The notes under the pieces are model-generated. The model saw only the letters and a program-made list of their open reading frames with translations. It made no database searches and was not told the DNA's origin. The position numbers and the translations under genes are program-made. From UBA1952 sp965246855 (GTDB lineage: Bacteria > Bacteroidota > Bacteroidia > Chitinophagales > Chitinophagaceae), in the NCBI GenBank assembly GCA_965246855.1, contig CBDFFP010000006.1, positions 305,541 to 369,540 on the forward strand: DNA of 64,000 nucleotides, given 5' to 3'. This document shows, piece by piece, positions 37,665 to 46,472 of the stretch. Position 1 is the stretch's first letter; the number at the start of each line of letters is the position of its first letter.

Positions 37665-38495
37665 TTACCCCTTCTTTCGCGCCAAAAAATTAATTCCAAA
37701 AAAGAAAAACTTCTTCCGCAGCCGCGAAGTCTTCTGCAACCGCTGCTCCTTTCGCAACACTTCTTCATCAGTTTTTCCCTTGTAGGCAAACGGGAAATAA
37801 TAGCGCACGTACTCCGTCTCCGCGTCTTGCACGGTGAAGCCCACATCCATCAAAAGCCCCTTCCATTGCGCCAGCCCGCGAATGTTTTCGTTGCCGATCA
37901 GGATGTCCTTCTGCAGCTTCTCGTCCCACTGCGTGATGATACGCTTGCTGCCGCGCTGTTTGTACAGCTTTGCCGTTTGGATAAGGTTGTCGCCGTTTTC
38001 TTCCACCGCTATCAGCAAGCCGTTGGGACGCAGCGCGCGGTACAAAATGCCCAGCGCCTCGCCAATCGGCTCTAAGTGGTGGAGCGTGTCCTGCACAATA
38101 ATGCAATCCTGCGAGGCGGCGGGCGGCGGACTGTCAAACAGATTTTCGTAGGTGCAGGTAAACAGCGAAGCATCTCCAAAACGGTTCCAAAACGCCTTGC
38201 GCGCCTCAATAAAGCGGTAGTAAAATTCCAGCGTCGTTCCCCATACCGCGCGGCCATTCATGGCGAGGAAAAGCGCCGTCGTGCCATAACCGCTCCCGCA
38301 ATCCCAGATGCGCGCATCCGGGGGCAGCGCTGCCGTCTTGTCGGCGATGTAGCGCAGCCTTTGCAGGAAGTAGTTTTTGCGGAAGCCAAAAGACGCTTCG
38401 TCTGTCAAGAACTTGTAGTAGCCGTACATCTCCGGCTGGTCTTTTAGTTCTTGCAGAAAAAGGTCAAAAAACGCTTCCGGCGTCATGGCGGGCAC
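37665..38495 (-). CDS. Class I SAM-dependent methyltransferase
   Basis: A 276-aa protein. The SAM-binding motif I is ARIWDCGSGYGTTALFLAMN (residues about 61-80), followed by an acidic turn at TLEFYYRFIEARKAF, and motif post-I/II IIVQDTLHHLEPIGEALGIL with RALRPNGLLIAVEENGDNLI. The C-terminus is basic (RLQKTSRLRKKFFFFGINFL). The 'DTLHHLEP' and 'EENGDN' pattern suits small-molecule or lipid methylation, but the substrate cannot be assigned. A second in-frame ATG at 38486 is an alternative start. It lies 52 nt downstream of secA on the same strand. Confidence 0.85.
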   Translation of the reverse strand: MPAMTPEAFFDLFLQELKDQPEMYGYYKFLTDEASFGFRKNYFLQRLRYIADKTAALPPDARIWDCGSGYGTTALFLAMNGRAVWGTTLEFYYRFIEARKAFWNRFGDASLFTCTYENLFDSPPPAASQDCIIVQDTLHHLEPIGEALGILYRALRPNGLLIAVEENGDNLIQTAKLYKQRGSKRIITQWDEKLQKDILIGNENIRGLAQWKGLLMDVGFTVQDAETEYVRYYFPFAYKGKTDEEVLRKEQRLQKTSRLRKKFFFFGINFLARKKG

Positions 38496-38546
38496 GGGAC
38501 GAATACAGCTTTGCTTTTGGGGAAGAAGGAAAATTCCGACGCGCTT

Positions 38547-41500
38547 CTACGCCCCGTGACAGTTCTTGTATTTCTTGCCAGAGCCACACGGACAAGGGTC
38601 GTTGCGCCCAATCTTCGGCTCTACCGTTACCGGCTCGCGCTTTGTTTCCGGCACCTGCGAAGGATTGTAGTAGTCCTGCTCGTTGGCAGCATAATCCTGC
38701 CCGGCGGCAGTTACTTCCGGCTCGTTAGTGTAGTATTCACCGTAGGCTTCCGGCGCACCGATCTGCTCTTTTTGCATCACCTCGTGCGGCGCTTCCTGCA
38801 TCGGAATGCCCGCGCGGAGGAGGAAAGAAACAATTGTGCGGTCGGTATCCAGCAGCATTTGCTGATACAGCTTGAACGCTTCAAACTTGTAAATCAACAG
38901 CGGGTCTTTCTGCTCGTAACTCGCCGTCTGCACCGAGTGGCGCAGGTCGTCCATCGCGCGCAGGTGGTCTTTCCAGCTTTCGTCAATCAGGGACAGCGTA
39001 ATGCCTTTTTCCAGCGCCGTTACTACTGGCTTCGCTTCCTCGTCCACCGCCTCTCGCAATTCCACGCCCACCTGCATTCCGCGCATTCCATCCGTAAACG
39101 GAATAGCGATAGAACCTACCTGCGGACCGTTATCTGTCAGAATCTGTTGCAGCGTTGGTAGGATGCCTTCGCGCAGCTGCTCAAACTTCCGGTCATAGAC
39201 GTCGCGCGCATCCTGATACAGCGATTCGGCAATGTCCGCCGCCTTCGCTTTCGCAAAAGTGGCTTCGTCCATCTGCGGCTCAATGGCCAGCATCTGCGCG
39301 GCTTGCAGCTTAAAGCCTTCGTAGTCGCGCGCCGCTTCGGCAGTTGCGCCAAGGTCTTCGCACACATGGTACATGGCCTGGTCAATATCCAGCGCCAGCC
39401 GCTCGCCATACAGTGCGTGGTTGCGGCGCTCGTAAATCCCTTTGCGCTGCGCGTTCATCACGTCGTCGTATTCCAAGAGGCGCTTGCGGATGCCGAAGTT
39501 GTTTTCCTCTACTTTTTTCTGCGCGCGCTCAATGCTGCGGGTAATCATGGAGTGTTGCAGGACCTCGCCTTCTTTGTGGCCCATTTTGTCCATCAAGGAG
39601 GCAATGCGCTCACTGCCGAAAAGGCGCATCAGGTCATCTTCCAGACTCACAAAAAACTGCGACGAGCCGGGGTCTCCCTGACGGCCTGCACGTCCGCGCA
39701 ACTGCCGGTCCACACGACGGCTGTCGTGGCGCTCCGTGCCGATAATCGCTAGTCCGCCTGCTTCCTTCACGCCGGGGCCGAGCTTGATGTCCGTACCGCG
39801 ACCCGCCATGTTGGTGGCAATCGTTACTGCGCCGGGAAGGCCTGCTTCGGCTACAATCTGCGCTTCTTTGGCATGTTGTTTTGCGTTCAGGACGTTGTGC
39901 TGGATTTTCTTTCCGCTCAGCATTTTCGCCAGCAATTCGCTCACTTCTACCGACGTTGTTCCCACCAAAACCGGACGGCCTGCTTCCTGCAATTTGGTGA
40001 TTTCCTCAATCACCGCCCCGTATTTCTCGCGCTTGGTTTTATACACGAGGTCTTGCTGGTCTTTCCGGGAAATGGGTCTGTTTGTAGGGATTGTTACCAC
40101 GTCCAGCTTGTAAATCTGCCAGAACTCGCCCGCTTCTGTTTCCGCCGTTCCGGTCATGCCGCACAGCTTGTGGTACATGCGGAAATAGTTTTGCAGCGTA
40201 ATGGTAGCGAAGGTTTGTGTGGCAGCTTCTACCTGCACATTTTCTTTCGCTTCAATCGCTTGGTGGAGACCGTCGGAATAGCGGCGGCCATCCATGATGC
40301 GGCCCGTTTGCTCGTCCACAATCAACACCTTGCCGTCCATCACCACATACTCTATGTCTTTATCAAAAAGCGTGTAGGCTTTCAGCAGTTGCTGAACGGA
40401 GTGGATGCGGTCTGTTTTAATGGCGTAATCCTGCAGGAGCGCGTCTTTCTGCCGGGCTTTTTCTTCCGCCGGAAGCTCACTGGTATCAATCGCGTGGAGG
40501 CCGGTGGAGATGTCGGGTAGGACGAAGAAGTTCGGGTCTTCGCCGTTGCCGGTAATCAGTTCAATGCCTTTCGCCGTGAGGTCCACGCTGTTGTTGCGCT
40601 CGTCGATGGCGAAGAACAGTTCCGCGTCCACTTTTGGCATGTTGCGCTGCTGTTCGCCGAGGTAGTGGTTCTCGGTTTTCTGCATGATTTGCTTTACGCC
40701 TTCTTCGCTCAACAGCTTGATGAGCGCCGAGGATTTCGGCAGTCCGCGCTGCGCGCGATACAAAGCCAGTCCGCCGGTTTCTTTGTCCGTTTTGCCTTCG
40801 CCGAGAAGCTTTTTCGCTTCGGAAATACTTTGATTCACGATGCGGCGCTGCGCTTCTATCAGGGCTTCAATGCGCGGCTTCAAGAGGTGAAACTGCTGCT
40901 CGTCGCCCCGCGCCACCGGTCCGGAAATAATCAGCGGTGTGCGGGCATCGTCCACGAGTACGGAATCCACTTCATCCACCATCGCGAAGTGGTGCGCGCG
41001 CTGCACTTTTTCCGCCGGGTGATGCACCATGTTATCGCGCAGGTAATCAAAGCCAAACTCGTTGTTGGTGCCGTAGGTAATGTCCGCCATGTAGGCGTTG
41101 CGGCGCTGCGGCGAATTGGGCTGATGCTTGTCGATGCAGTCTGTCGTCAGACCCAGAAATTCAAAAATCGGCCCGTTCCATTCCTGGTCGCGGCGGGCGA
41201 GGTAGTCGTTTACGGTTACGATGTGAACACCTTCGCCGGCCAGCGCATTGAGGTACGCAGGCAGCGTAGAAACAAGGGTCTTTCCTTCTCCCGTCGCCAT
41301 TTCCGCAATCTTGCCATCGTGAAGCACGATGCCGCCGATAAGCTGCACGTCGTAATGCACCATGTTCCAGACTACTGTATTTCCGGCGGCCTGCCAGGTG
41401 TTGGCATAGAACGCGCGGTCACCGTCAATGCGGATGTTGGGCCGGAAAGGCGCCATCATGCGGTCGAGGTCACTGGCAGCTACTTCCAACTCCGTGTTTT

Positions 41501-41870
41501 CCGAAAAGCGGCGGGCTGTTTCCTTCACTACCGCGAAGGCTTCAGGAAGAATTTCTTTCAACACTTCCTCAATGCGCGTGTTGCGCTCCTTGCGCATCTT
41601 GTCGATGGTGGCGTATTGGGTTTGCGCGTTGGCGCTGCCGTGTCCGGCGGCTTCTGCTTCGGCCTGTGCGTCGGCAATGGCCTTGTCCGTTGTGGCGAGG
41701 TGGTCGGCAATGCGCTGCCGGAACTCCGCCGTTTTTCCGCGCAGGGCGTCGTGAGAAAGCGAAGCGAGTTGCTGGTAGTGCTGGTTAACTTGCTCTACGA
41801 GCGGACGGATAGGCTTCATGTCTTTTTCAGACTTGGAGCCGCCAAAGATTTTGGAGAGGAACCCAATCAT
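38547..41870 (-). CDS. secA: Preprotein translocase ATPase SecA
   Basis: The motor that pushes unfolded preproteins through SecYEG. Walker A MATGEGKTLVSTLPAYLNAL (about residue 193) and the DEAD-type box VDEVDSVLVDDARTPLIISG are present. NBD2 is seen in VGTTSVEVSELLAKMLSGKK and TIATNMAGRGTDIKLGPGVK, GLAIIGTERHDSRRVDRQLR, GRAGRQGDPGSSQFFVSLED, followed by the helical scaffold (RKRLLEYDDVMNAQRKGIYE, DHLRAMDDLRHSVQTASYEQ). The C-terminal SEC-C zinc tail RNDPCPCGSGKKYKNCHGA is intact. At 1107 aa it is longer than the E. coli protein (901 aa), as is usual in this phylum, with an insert in the PPXD region around residues 330-450. It seems monocistronic. Confidence 0.97.
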   Translation of the reverse strand: MIGFLSKIFGGSKSEKDMKPIRPLVEQVNQHYQQLASLSHDALRGKTAEFRQRIADHLATTDKAIADAQAEAEAAGHGSANAQTQYATIDKMRKERNTRIEEVLKEILPEAFAVVKETARRFSENTELEVAASDLDRMMAPFRPNIRIDGDRAFYANTWQAAGNTVVWNMVHYDVQLIGGIVLHDGKIAEMATGEGKTLVSTLPAYLNALAGEGVHIVTVNDYLARRDQEWNGPIFEFLGLTTDCIDKHQPNSPQRRNAYMADITYGTNNEFGFDYLRDNMVHHPAEKVQRAHHFAMVDEVDSVLVDDARTPLIISGPVARGDEQQFHLLKPRIEALIEAQRRIVNQSISEAKKLLGEGKTDKETGGLALYRAQRGLPKSSALIKLLSEEGVKQIMQKTENHYLGEQQRNMPKVDAELFFAIDERNNSVDLTAKGIELITGNGEDPNFFVLPDISTGLHAIDTSELPAEEKARQKDALLQDYAIKTDRIHSVQQLLKAYTLFDKDIEYVVMDGKVLIVDEQTGRIMDGRRYSDGLHQAIEAKENVQVEAATQTFATITLQNYFRMYHKLCGMTGTAETEAGEFWQIYKLDVVTIPTNRPISRKDQQDLVYKTKREKYGAVIEEITKLQEAGRPVLVGTTSVEVSELLAKMLSGKKIQHNVLNAKQHAKEAQIVAEAGLPGAVTIATNMAGRGTDIKLGPGVKEAGGLAIIGTERHDSRRVDRQLRGRAGRQGDPGSSQFFVSLEDDLMRLFGSERIASLMDKMGHKEGEVLQHSMITRSIERAQKKVEENNFGIRKRLLEYDDVMNAQRKGIYERRNHALYGERLALDIDQAMYHVCEDLGATAEAARDYEGFKLQAAQMLAIEPQMDEATFAKAKAADIAESLYQDARDVYDRKFEQLREGILPTLQQILTDNGPQVGSIAIPFTDGMRGMQVGVELREAVDEEAKPVVTALEKGITLSLIDESWKDHLRAMDDLRHSVQTASYEQKDPLLIYKFEAFKLYQQMLLDTDRTIVSFLLRAGIPMQEAPHEVMQKEQIGAPEAYGEYYTNEPEVTAAGQDYAANEQDYYNPSQVPETKREPVTVEPKIGRNDPCPCGSGKKYKNCHGA

Positions 41871-42052
41871 TTTTTAAGAGAAAATTTCGCCTTCATTTTA
41901 AACTGCGACGCTTCTAAATCATCTACCTGCGCAGCGTGATTTATGGTGAAAACAGCCGTTTTCCGGCGGGGGCCGAAGGTACGGTTAAACGCTTTTATCC
42001 CTACCAAACAGATGACGAAACCACCCCTCTTCCACTTTTTTTAACCCCGCTC

Positions 42053-42083
42053 TTGCAAAGCCCGAATATTTTACGGTATTTTG
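42053..42083 (+). promoter_or_regulatory. Probable promoter of the following secreted-protein gene
   Basis: TTG at 42053-42055 and, 21 nt later, TATTTTG (42077-42083), close to the -33/-7 consensus. The ATG follows 38 nt downstream. Confidence 0.5.
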
Positions 42084-42121
42084 GCCCTGCGAATCCTATT
42101 CTTAAGCATCGTCTTTCAACA

Positions 42122-42652
42122 ATGAAAAAATCCCTCGTTCTTGCGGCTGCCCTCGTTGCCGCTTCAAGCGGAACTGTTCTGGCCCAGGACAACTCGGAGC
42201 TGGTAACTGTGAACCGCTGGTTCAACAAGACCGACAACAACTTCGTTACCGTAGCGGAAAACGAGTACCAGGAAGGCCAGCTTCTGTTTTGGGGCTGGAA
42301 GGACAAAACCCCGCTTTTCACGGCTTACAAAACGCCGGGCGAAGGTCGTGTAGCCGTGTATTCCTGGACGAACCCGGTGAGCAAAGACCAAGTTTCTATG
42401 GCCGAGGATGAATACACCGACGACCAGATGATGAAGATGGGCTACACGGGTAAAAAGCTTCAGTTTTTTGCGCTTACCCGTCGCGGGCCAAACACGGTGG
42501 GCATCTACCGCTGGAAGCGCGGCGATGACTGGACGGCTGTGCCGGAAGACGGCGATACCGACGCGTATCTGAAGAAAAATTACCGCCACAAAACCTTCCA
42601 GTTCTATGGCATTACCCGTGCGCTGGATGCGGCGGTGTACAACCAACTGTAA
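42122..42652 (+). CDS. Secreted repeat protein (three about 45-residue W/Y-rich repeats)
   Basis: ATG 42122 gives a signal peptide MKKSLVLAAALVAASSGTVL ending AQ. The mature part, about 155 aa, is three repeats: VNRWFNKTDNNFVTVAENEY ... LLFWGWKDKTPLFTAYKT; VYSWTNPVSKDQVSMAEDEY ... MMKMGYTGKKLQFFALTR; IYRWKRGDDWTAVPEDGDTD ... YLKKNYRHKTFQFYGITR. Each has an aromatic 'RW' strand, an acidic E-D/E-Y turn and an 'F-x-A/G-x-T/K' end. This resembles the DUF5648-type repeats found in secreted and cell-wall proteins, but the match is by eye. Role unknown; the strong promoter and short size suggest an abundant protein. Confidence 0.7.
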   Translation: MKKSLVLAAALVAASSGTVLAQDNSELVTVNRWFNKTDNNFVTVAENEYQEGQLLFWGWKDKTPLFTAYKTPGEGRVAVYSWTNPVSKDQVSMAEDEYTDDQMMKMGYTGKKLQFFALTRRGPNTVGIYRWKRGDDWTAVPEDGDTDAYLKKNYRHKTFQFYGITRALDAAVYNQL

Positions 42653-42736
42653 GCAAACATTCTTTTCCAAAAGAGCGGGGCGCGCCGGAAGGTGAGCTTC
42701 GCTTTTTTGTTTTGGAGATTTTATTTTTGAGGGCTT

Positions 42737-43441
42737 ATGCCACTGCTGCAAAACCTTCTTTCCGGTGCACGCCACCTGTTGTTTCCGCGACTGTGTTGTG
42801 GGTGTCAGCGGCCTCTGCTGCCGGTGGAAAAGATGGTCTGTCTTGTTTGTGGGCAGCAGCTTGCACTCACCGGTTTTCACCGCGCGCCGATGAACGAAAC
42901 GATGTTGCGCATCACCGGACGTTTTCCGTTGGAGCGGGCTACGTCGTACTGCTATTTTGCGCACGGCGGTTTGATACAACACCTGCTTCACCTCATCAAA
43001 TATAGCCGTCGCGATGACCTTGCTGTTGAGCTGGGAGAAGCTTTTGGAACAGAGCTAAAAGTCGCCGGTTTTCTGGAAGGAATAGATGCATGCATTCCCG
43101 TGCCGCTTCATTTCCGGAAAGAGTGGAAACGCGGCTACAACCAAAGCGAACGCATTGCGGCGGGTATGGAAGGAGCTACGGGAATTCCGGTGGAACCACG
43201 CTTACTCCAACGTATCCGCCACACCGAATCGCAAACATCCAAGACGGCTGCCGAGCGCGCGCTGAACGTGAAAGACGCCTTTCGCGTGCGAAACGGAACG
43301 GCGCAAAAAGGCGCGCATTTCCTGCTGATAGACGACGTACTGACAACTGGTGCAACGTTAGAATCCTGCGCGGTAGCACTACTGAAAGACGTTCCCGGAA
43401 GCCGCATCAGCATTGCCACGGCGGCGCTTGCGGCGACTTGA
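42737..43441 (+). CDS. comF: ComF family phosphoribosyltransferase-like competence protein
   Basis: A 234-aa protein with an N-terminal double zinc-finger-like region (LLFPRLCCGCQRPL, EKMVCLVCGQQLA) and a C-terminal type I PRTase fold: CIPVPLHFRKEWKRGYNQSE, LLQRIRHTESQTSKTAAERA and the PRPP loop HFLLIDDVLTTGATLESC. ComF proteins work with ComEC and the ComFA helicase in DNA uptake in Gram-positives; in Bacteroidota the gene is widespread and its role is inferred from homology. Intact, in contrast to comEC in this window. It ends 3 nt from the convergent nucleotidyltransferase. Confidence 0.9.
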   Translation: MPLLQNLLSGARHLLFPRLCCGCQRPLLPVEKMVCLVCGQQLALTGFHRAPMNETMLRITGRFPLERATSYCYFAHGGLIQHLLHLIKYSRRDDLAVELGEAFGTELKVAGFLEGIDACIPVPLHFRKEWKRGYNQSERIAAGMEGATGIPVEPRLLQRIRHTESQTSKTAAERALNVKDAFRVRNGTAQKGAHFLLIDDVLTTGATLESCAVALLKDVPGSRISIATAALAAT

Positions 43442-43444
43442 TTT

Positions 43445-44173
43445 TTACGCAGAGCGTTCTGTCAATAATTTTTCCGCTGCCGCTATTGCTTCTGGTTTTC
43501 CCACGTCCAGAAAAACGTCTTTGCTGTGGTCGTAACCGCGAATCGCATGGCTGTTGGCCAACGCGAGATAGGCATCTATCAACGAGAATTTTCCGCGCAA
43601 CGGAATGACTTCCGGAAAAAGCGAAGTCATTATTTGAACGCCGGAAAAAGCGAAATCCGTCAAAGAATCTGCAGCACGCGGAATCTTTTCTTCGCCCGTT
43701 TTTTCGTTACGCCAGCCGCAGAGTCTTGAGCCTTCGTCAAAGAGCAAATAGCGGGAGGACGAACGGTTCATCACGGCAAGTGTAGCGTCATTTTGCTGCG
43801 CTTTGTGCACCGCTATCAGTACGCTCAAATCCAGATTGGTAAGGATGTCCACGTTCATCACCACAAAGTTTTGTTCTCCTTCCAGAAGCGGCAATGCCTT
43901 CAATAATCCGCCGCCGGTTTCCAACACTTCGGCGCGCTCGTCGGAGATTTTTACGCGGCTGCCGAAGCCGTTGTTCTTCACAATCACCTCTTCTATCTGC
44001 TCCGCAAAATGATGGACGTTCACCACCACATCACGGATGCCAAAGCCTTGCAGGTAGCGGATATTGTGCTCCAAGAGCGTTTTTCCCGCCACTTCGGCAA
44101 GAGCTTTGGGATGATGGTCGGTGAAGGGTTTTAGGCGCGTGCCAAGACCAGCGGCGAAGAGCAAGGCTTTCAT
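43445..44173 (-). CDS. Sugar-phosphate nucleotidyltransferase (MurU/RmlA-like)
   Basis: A 242-aa nucleotidyltransferase starting MKALLFAAGLGTRLKPFTDH, the nucleotide-binding GxGTRxxP loop. KALAEVAGKTLLEHNIRYLQ holds the signature Lys, FVVMNVDILTNLDLSVLIAV the metal-binding Asp, and ETGGGLLKALPLL the sugar-binding loop. The small size without a left-handed beta-helix fits MurU (N-acetylmuramate 1-phosphate uridylyltransferase), a peptidoglycan-recycling enzyme, or a mannose-1-phosphate guanylyltransferase. In MurU-containing Bacteroidota an AmgK kinase is usually adjacent; here the neighbour is a PfkB kinase instead, divergent. Substrate undecided. Confidence 0.85.
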   Translation of the reverse strand: MKALLFAAGLGTRLKPFTDHHPKALAEVAGKTLLEHNIRYLQGFGIRDVVVNVHHFAEQIEEVIVKNNGFGSRVKISDERAEVLETGGGLLKALPLLEGEQNFVVMNVDILTNLDLSVLIAVHKAQQNDATLAVMNRSSSRYLLFDEGSRLCGWRNEKTGEEKIPRAADSLTDFAFSGVQIMTSLFPEVIPLRGKFSLIDAYLALANSHAIRGYDHSKDVFLDVGKPEAIAAAEKLLTERSA

Positions 44174-44180
44174 GGCTTAA

Positions 44181-44212
44181 AAGTAGAAAGCTGTTAGTAG
44201 AAAGTAGAAAGC
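44181..44212 (-). repeat. TTTCTACTTTCTACTAA motif, copy 4
   Basis: On the minus strand it reads GCTTTCTACTTTCTACTAAC followed by AGCTTTCTACTT, nearly identical to the copy at 18093-18123, and ends 7 nt before the nucleotidyltransferase ATG. Confidence 0.65.
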
Positions 44213-44264
44213 TCCCGGCAAAAACAAACGCCAGAATGCCCATGAGTTTATGACCCATGATCTA

Positions 44265-44272
44265 TACTTTTG
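44265..44272 (+). promoter_or_regulatory. -7 box directly before the PfkB kinase start
   Basis: TACTTTTG is an exact TAnnTTTG and ends 5 nt before the ATG at 44278, implying an almost leaderless transcript. Confidence 0.6.
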
Positions 44273-44277
44273 CCGCC

Positions 44278-45195
44278 ATGAGTCTTATCGCAGTAGGCAC
44301 AATGGCCTTCGACGCTCTGGAAACGCCCTTCGGCAAGGTGGATAAAATCATTGGTGGCTCGGCGACGTATGTGGCGTGGTCGGCATCGCATTTCTACCAG
44401 CCCATTAAGCAGATATCCATTATCGGCGGCGACTTTCCGCAGGAAGAAATCGAAAAGCTTCGTGCGCGCGGCGTTGTGTTTCAAGGTGTGGAAGTGGTTC
44501 CCGACGAAAAAAGCTTTTTCTGGAGTGGCCGCTACCACATGGATATGAATACGCGCGACAGCCTCGTGACGGACCTCAACGTGTTGGCCCGCTTTAATCC
44601 GCAGGTGCCTGAAAGCTATCAGGACTGTGAATACCTGATGCTCGGCAACCTGGTTCCGGCCCTGCAAAAACAAGTGATTGCGCAGCTCCGTAAACGCCCG
44701 AAACTGATTGTGATGGACACGATGAACTTCTGGATGGATACCGCGATGGACGACCTGAAAGTGGTGATGAAAGAAGTGGACGTCCTGATGGTGAACGACT
44801 CCGAAGCGCGGCAACTTTCCGGCGAATATTCGCTCGTGAAGGCGGCGCAGAAAATCCAGGCGATGGGGCCGAAAACACTCATCATCAAGAAAGGCGAACA
44901 CGGCGCACTGCTGTTCGGCGAAGGCAAAATTTTCTCTGCCCCAGCCTTGCCTTTGGAAGAAGTATTTGACCCCACCGGCGCGGGCGACACGTTTGCCGGC
45001 GGCTTTATGGGCCATATTGCCCGCACGGGCGACGTCTCTTTTGAGAACCTAAAAACGGCTATCATCGTCGGCTCGGCAATGGCGTCTTTCTGCGTAGAAG
45101 CCTTTGGGCCAGAGCGGATGCAAACGCTTTCGCCTGAAGAGATCCGAGAGCGCATCGGCTCGTTTTCGCGGCTGGTGCAGTTTGCGGAGGCGTAA
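44278..45195 (+). CDS. PfkB family carbohydrate/nucleoside kinase
   Basis: A 305-aa ribokinase-fold kinase starting MSLIAVGTMAFDALETPFGK (ATG 44278). The substrate-side block GGSATYVAWSASHF and the C-terminal anion-hole signature DPTGAGDTFAGGFMGHIART (catalytic Asp in GAGD) are intact, as is LIIKKGEHGALLFG. It transfers phosphate from ATP to a sugar, nucleoside or similar alcohol. The sequence is nearest by eye to the adenosine/inosine or ribokinase-type branch common in Bacteroidota, but the substrate is open. A seven-residue in-frame extension exists upstream; the chosen start fits the family N-terminus. Confidence 0.88.
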   Translation: MSLIAVGTMAFDALETPFGKVDKIIGGSATYVAWSASHFYQPIKQISIIGGDFPQEEIEKLRARGVVFQGVEVVPDEKSFFWSGRYHMDMNTRDSLVTDLNVLARFNPQVPESYQDCEYLMLGNLVPALQKQVIAQLRKRPKLIVMDTMNFWMDTAMDDLKVVMKEVDVLMVNDSEARQLSGEYSLVKAAQKIQAMGPKTLIIKKGEHGALLFGEGKIFSAPALPLEEVFDPTGAGDTFAGGFMGHIARTGDVSFENLKTAIIVGSAMASFCVEAFGPERMQTLSPEEIRERIGSFSRLVQFAEA

Positions 45196-45210
45196 GGAAA
45201 AGAGATGTTT

Positions 45211-45250
45211 CAAAATAAAAAGACGCCATCGATGGCGTCTTTTTATTTTG
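45211..45250. terminator. Perfect 40-bp palindromic bidirectional terminator
   Basis: The whole 40 bp is its own reverse complement: outer CAAAATAAAAAGACGCCATC and its mirror, centre ATCGAT. It gives a GC stem with A and T tracts on both sides, between the convergent PfkB kinase and lpxD genes. Confidence 0.9.
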
Positions 45251-45267
45251 TTGTACGGAATCGCTAT

Positions 45268-46221
45268 TTAAGTGCCCTTTTTCCGCAGCATCTCCCAAAT
45301 CTCCGGCAGGCGTTTGATGTAAGCCAGTTCTTTTTGCTTGGTGCGCGCCTCGCCCGCCAAGTAGCCGAAGTAGGTTTTGCCGCCTGCCAGAGAAGAAGGA
45401 ACGCCGGTTTTTGCCAGCACCACTGCACCTTTTCCGATGGTCAGGCTTTTGTTTACGCCCACCTGTCCCCACAGCGTCACCTCGTCTTCCAGGTGTGTTT
45501 TTCCGGCAATGCCCACCTGCGCGGCGATAAGGCAGTTTTTGCCAATCACCACGCCGTGGGCAATGTGAACGGAGTTGTCAATCTTGGTTCCCTGTCCGAT
45601 AATCGTATCGCCGCTCACGCCCCGGTCTATCGTGCAGCCGGAGCCGATTTCCACCCAATCCTCAATGAGGACGCGCCCACAGCTTTCCATCTTGTCGTAT
45701 TGCACGTCGCGCTCCGTGCGGCGTTTAAAGTAGAACGCATCGCTGCCAATAACGGTGTTGGCCTGAATGATTACGTTGTCGCCGATAACGCAGTCGTCGT
45801 AAATCACCACGCCCGGATGGATAAGGCAGTTGTCGCCGATGCGTACGCGGTTGCCCACAAAAACGCCGGGTTGCAGGTGGGTTCCTTCGCCAATCAGCGC
45901 CGTTTCGGAAATCATCTGCGAAGCCGGGGTGAAAGGCCGGAAGTGCTTTACGAGCCTAATGTAAGCGGCAAATGGATCGTCGGTCACGAGCAGGGTTTTT
46001 CCTTCTGGAAAAACGACGTCTTCTTTGTTGATGATGATAATAGTGGCCGCCGAGTTCAGGCTCTTGTCGTAGTATTTGGGATGATCCACAAAAGAGATGT
46101 CGCCGGGCGTCACCTTGTGAATCTCGTTGAGGCCGGTGGCTTCCTGTTCAACATTTCCGAGGAGCTTTGCGCCGGTGAAGTCGGCAAGCCAGCGTACGGT
46201 TACGGGTTGGGAAAATTTCAT
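45268..46221 (-). CDS. lpxD: UDP-3-O-acyl-glucosamine N-acyltransferase LpxD-like
   Basis: Adds the second hydroxyacyl chain in lipid A synthesis. ATG 46221 gives MKFSQPVTVRWLADFTGAKL, with the N-terminal uridine-binding domain (EATGLNEIHKVTPGDISFVD), then a left-handed beta-helix of hexapeptide repeats (GEGTHLQPGVFVGNRVRIGD, IYDDCVIGDNVIIQANTVIG) and the active-site region DNSVHIAHGVVIGKNC with the catalytic His. At 317 aa it is slightly shorter than typical LpxD (about 340). Bacteroidota often have two LpxD paralogues; this may be the stand-alone one, as no lpxA/lpxC is adjacent. It could therefore act on a different UDP-sugar (less likely). Confidence 0.88.
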   Translation of the reverse strand: MKFSQPVTVRWLADFTGAKLLGNVEQEATGLNEIHKVTPGDISFVDHPKYYDKSLNSAATIIIINKEDVVFPEGKTLLVTDDPFAAYIRLVKHFRPFTPASQMISETALIGEGTHLQPGVFVGNRVRIGDNCLIHPGVVIYDDCVIGDNVIIQANTVIGSDAFYFKRRTERDVQYDKMESCGRVLIEDWVEIGSGCTIDRGVSGDTIIGQGTKIDNSVHIAHGVVIGKNCLIAAQVGIAGKTHLEDEVTLWGQVGVNKSLTIGKGAVVLAKTGVPSSLAGGKTYFGYLAGEARTKQKELAYIKRLPEIWEMLRKKGT

Positions 46222-46318
46222 AGGGAAAATAAAATTCCGGCTAAAGGTAGCGCGGGAGAAATGTTGCTTGACCCGTTCCTCGCTACAGAACGCTACTTGT
46301 GAGAAAAGCGCCTCCATG

Positions 46319-46398
46319 CCCGGCGCTACTGCACCGGGTACTGACCTCTACGCAAGGCAGCAAAACGCGTATTCCGTACCCGGTGCGGTAGCGCCGGG
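46319..46398. repeat. Large hairpin: 23-bp inverted repeat with 34-nt spacer
   Basis: Arms 46319-46341 (CCCGGCGCTACTGCACCGGG then TAC) and 46376-46398 are complementary at 22 of 23 positions. The spacer has no coding content. No transposase is next to it. It looks like a non-autonomous palindromic element between lpxD and the class IV aminotransferase. Confidence 0.8.
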
Positions 46399-46472
46399 CG
46401 TATCCAACGATTCCAACCTTTTAGCAAGGGGAAGGCTCAACTTTGCCTTTTCCAAAACAGTGTTTCTATTCC

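Noticed and set aside
40665..41939. Long plus-strand open frame opposite secA
   Set aside because: Antisense shadow of secA; unnatural residue composition and no conserved motif.
46319..46398. Insertion sequence end
   Set aside because: No transposase gene or second terminal repeat nearby and only 80 bp in total.
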